A stretch of 64,000 nt of DNA from Blastocladiella emersonii ATCC 22665 (Eukaryota > Blastocladiomycota > Blastocladiomycetes > Blastocladiales > Blastocladiaceae): positions 372,001-436,000 of the forward strand of contig JANHCV010000006.1 in the NCBI GenBank assembly GCA_025594325.1, in the 5' to 3' direction. Positions within the stretch are counted from its first letter, which is position 1; every line of letters begins with the position of its first letter. Of the stretch, positions 63,671-64,000 are shown piece after piece. A program made the translations under genes and the position numbers. The notes below the pieces were generated by a model. It searched no databases and was not told where the DNA came from. It saw only the letters and a program-made list of their open reading frames with translations.

Positions 63671-64000
63671 TCACAGGCCCTTGTTGTAGTAGACGTGGGT
63701 GATGGGCTTCCCCTCCTCGTCGCGCAGGCCGTGGAACTTGGGCTCGAGGTCGGCCACGGCCACGCGCGCCTGCTGCGGGAACAGCGCGATCGCGCACGGT
63801 AGCGCCGTCATGAGCGAGCCGGCGACCACAGCTACATGATCGCGAAGGGTAAGATGACGCGCAACACGCCGCGAAGAAAAAAAACCGTACCGAGGTTGAT
63901 CGGGATCAGCATGCGCGGGTTAGCCTTAAAGTACGCGCGGTGCGTGAACTGCGCCATGACGAGGGGCGGAACCACAAGACACGGGAACGACGTGGCGACG
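63671..64000 (-). CDS. Sideroflexin, C-terminal part (gene continues beyond the window)
   Basis: Sideroflexins are multi-span inner mitochondrial membrane proteins; SFXN1 imports serine for one-carbon metabolism (yeast Fsf1). Exons 64000-63891 (open at the window edge) and 63831-63671 are joined by a 59-nt intron (63832-63890, donor GTACGG, acceptor TAG). The translation includes FPCLVVPPLVMAQF, then INLAVVAGSLMTALPCAIALFPQQ across the junction, and the family's closing VYYNKGL, with TGA at 63671-63673. The PP(L/I)VM segment, the PCA-FPQ segment and the (Y/F)NKGL terminus are shared with human sideroflexins. Confidence 0.88.

Overview
The window is eukaryotic nuclear DNA from a GC-rich fungus. 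Most genes are split by short introns (37-81 nt) with GTACGY-like donors, CTRAY branch sites (CTAAC or CTGAC visible in many) and YAG acceptors. Gene content is fungal/opisthokont: SMG1 kinase, ALG6, a Golgi-type apyrase, HAT1, an NSP1/Nup62 nucleoporin, a G-protein beta subunit, PRMT5, a Mig1/CreA-like zinc-finger factor and a sideroflexin. SMG1 is missing from most Dikarya, so an early-diverging (for example zoosporic, Allomyces-like) fungus is my best guess; this is inference, not a species call.

Layout. 1-4.0 kb: broken coding relics and a GGATCC-rich patch. 4.4-8.7 kb (minus): an unrecognised SR/Pro-rich protein and the C-terminal kinase-FATC part of an SMG1-type kinase. 9.2-12.9 kb (plus): two tandem secreted, probably GPI-anchored proteins with a TroA/FepB-like binding-protein fold, plus the decayed tail of a third copy. 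13.0-26.2 kb: three members of an F-box/leucine-rich family (one intact, two dead). A complete Ty1/copia LTR retrotransposon (14912-22830) sits inside one of the dead members.

27.4-34.2 kb: a His/Pro-rich protein with an integrase-like HHCC module, then ALG6 and an apyrase as a divergent pair sharing a 292-bp promoter. 34.2-36.9 kb: no convincing gene. 36.9-47.1 kb (minus): HAT1, a duplicated gene relic, a broken F-box/beta-propeller-like gene, a four-TM protein and NSP1. 49.2-53.1 kb (plus): G-beta and PRMT5. 53.5-58.2 kb: gene-poor, dominated by an old ~1.7-2.4 kb tandem duplication. 58.9-60.1 kb: Mig1-like factor. 60.1-63.7 kb: nothing recognisable. 63.7 kb to the end: 3' end of a sideroflexin gene.

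The most notable system is the copia element. It has a half-tRNA(iMet) primer-binding site, a textbook -1 frameshift cassette (GGGAAAC, 6-nt spacer, 9-bp perfect stem) between gag and pol, and identical LTRs. Yet it lacks the integrase catalytic core and carries a frameshift in pol, so it is a young insertion that now looks non-autonomous.
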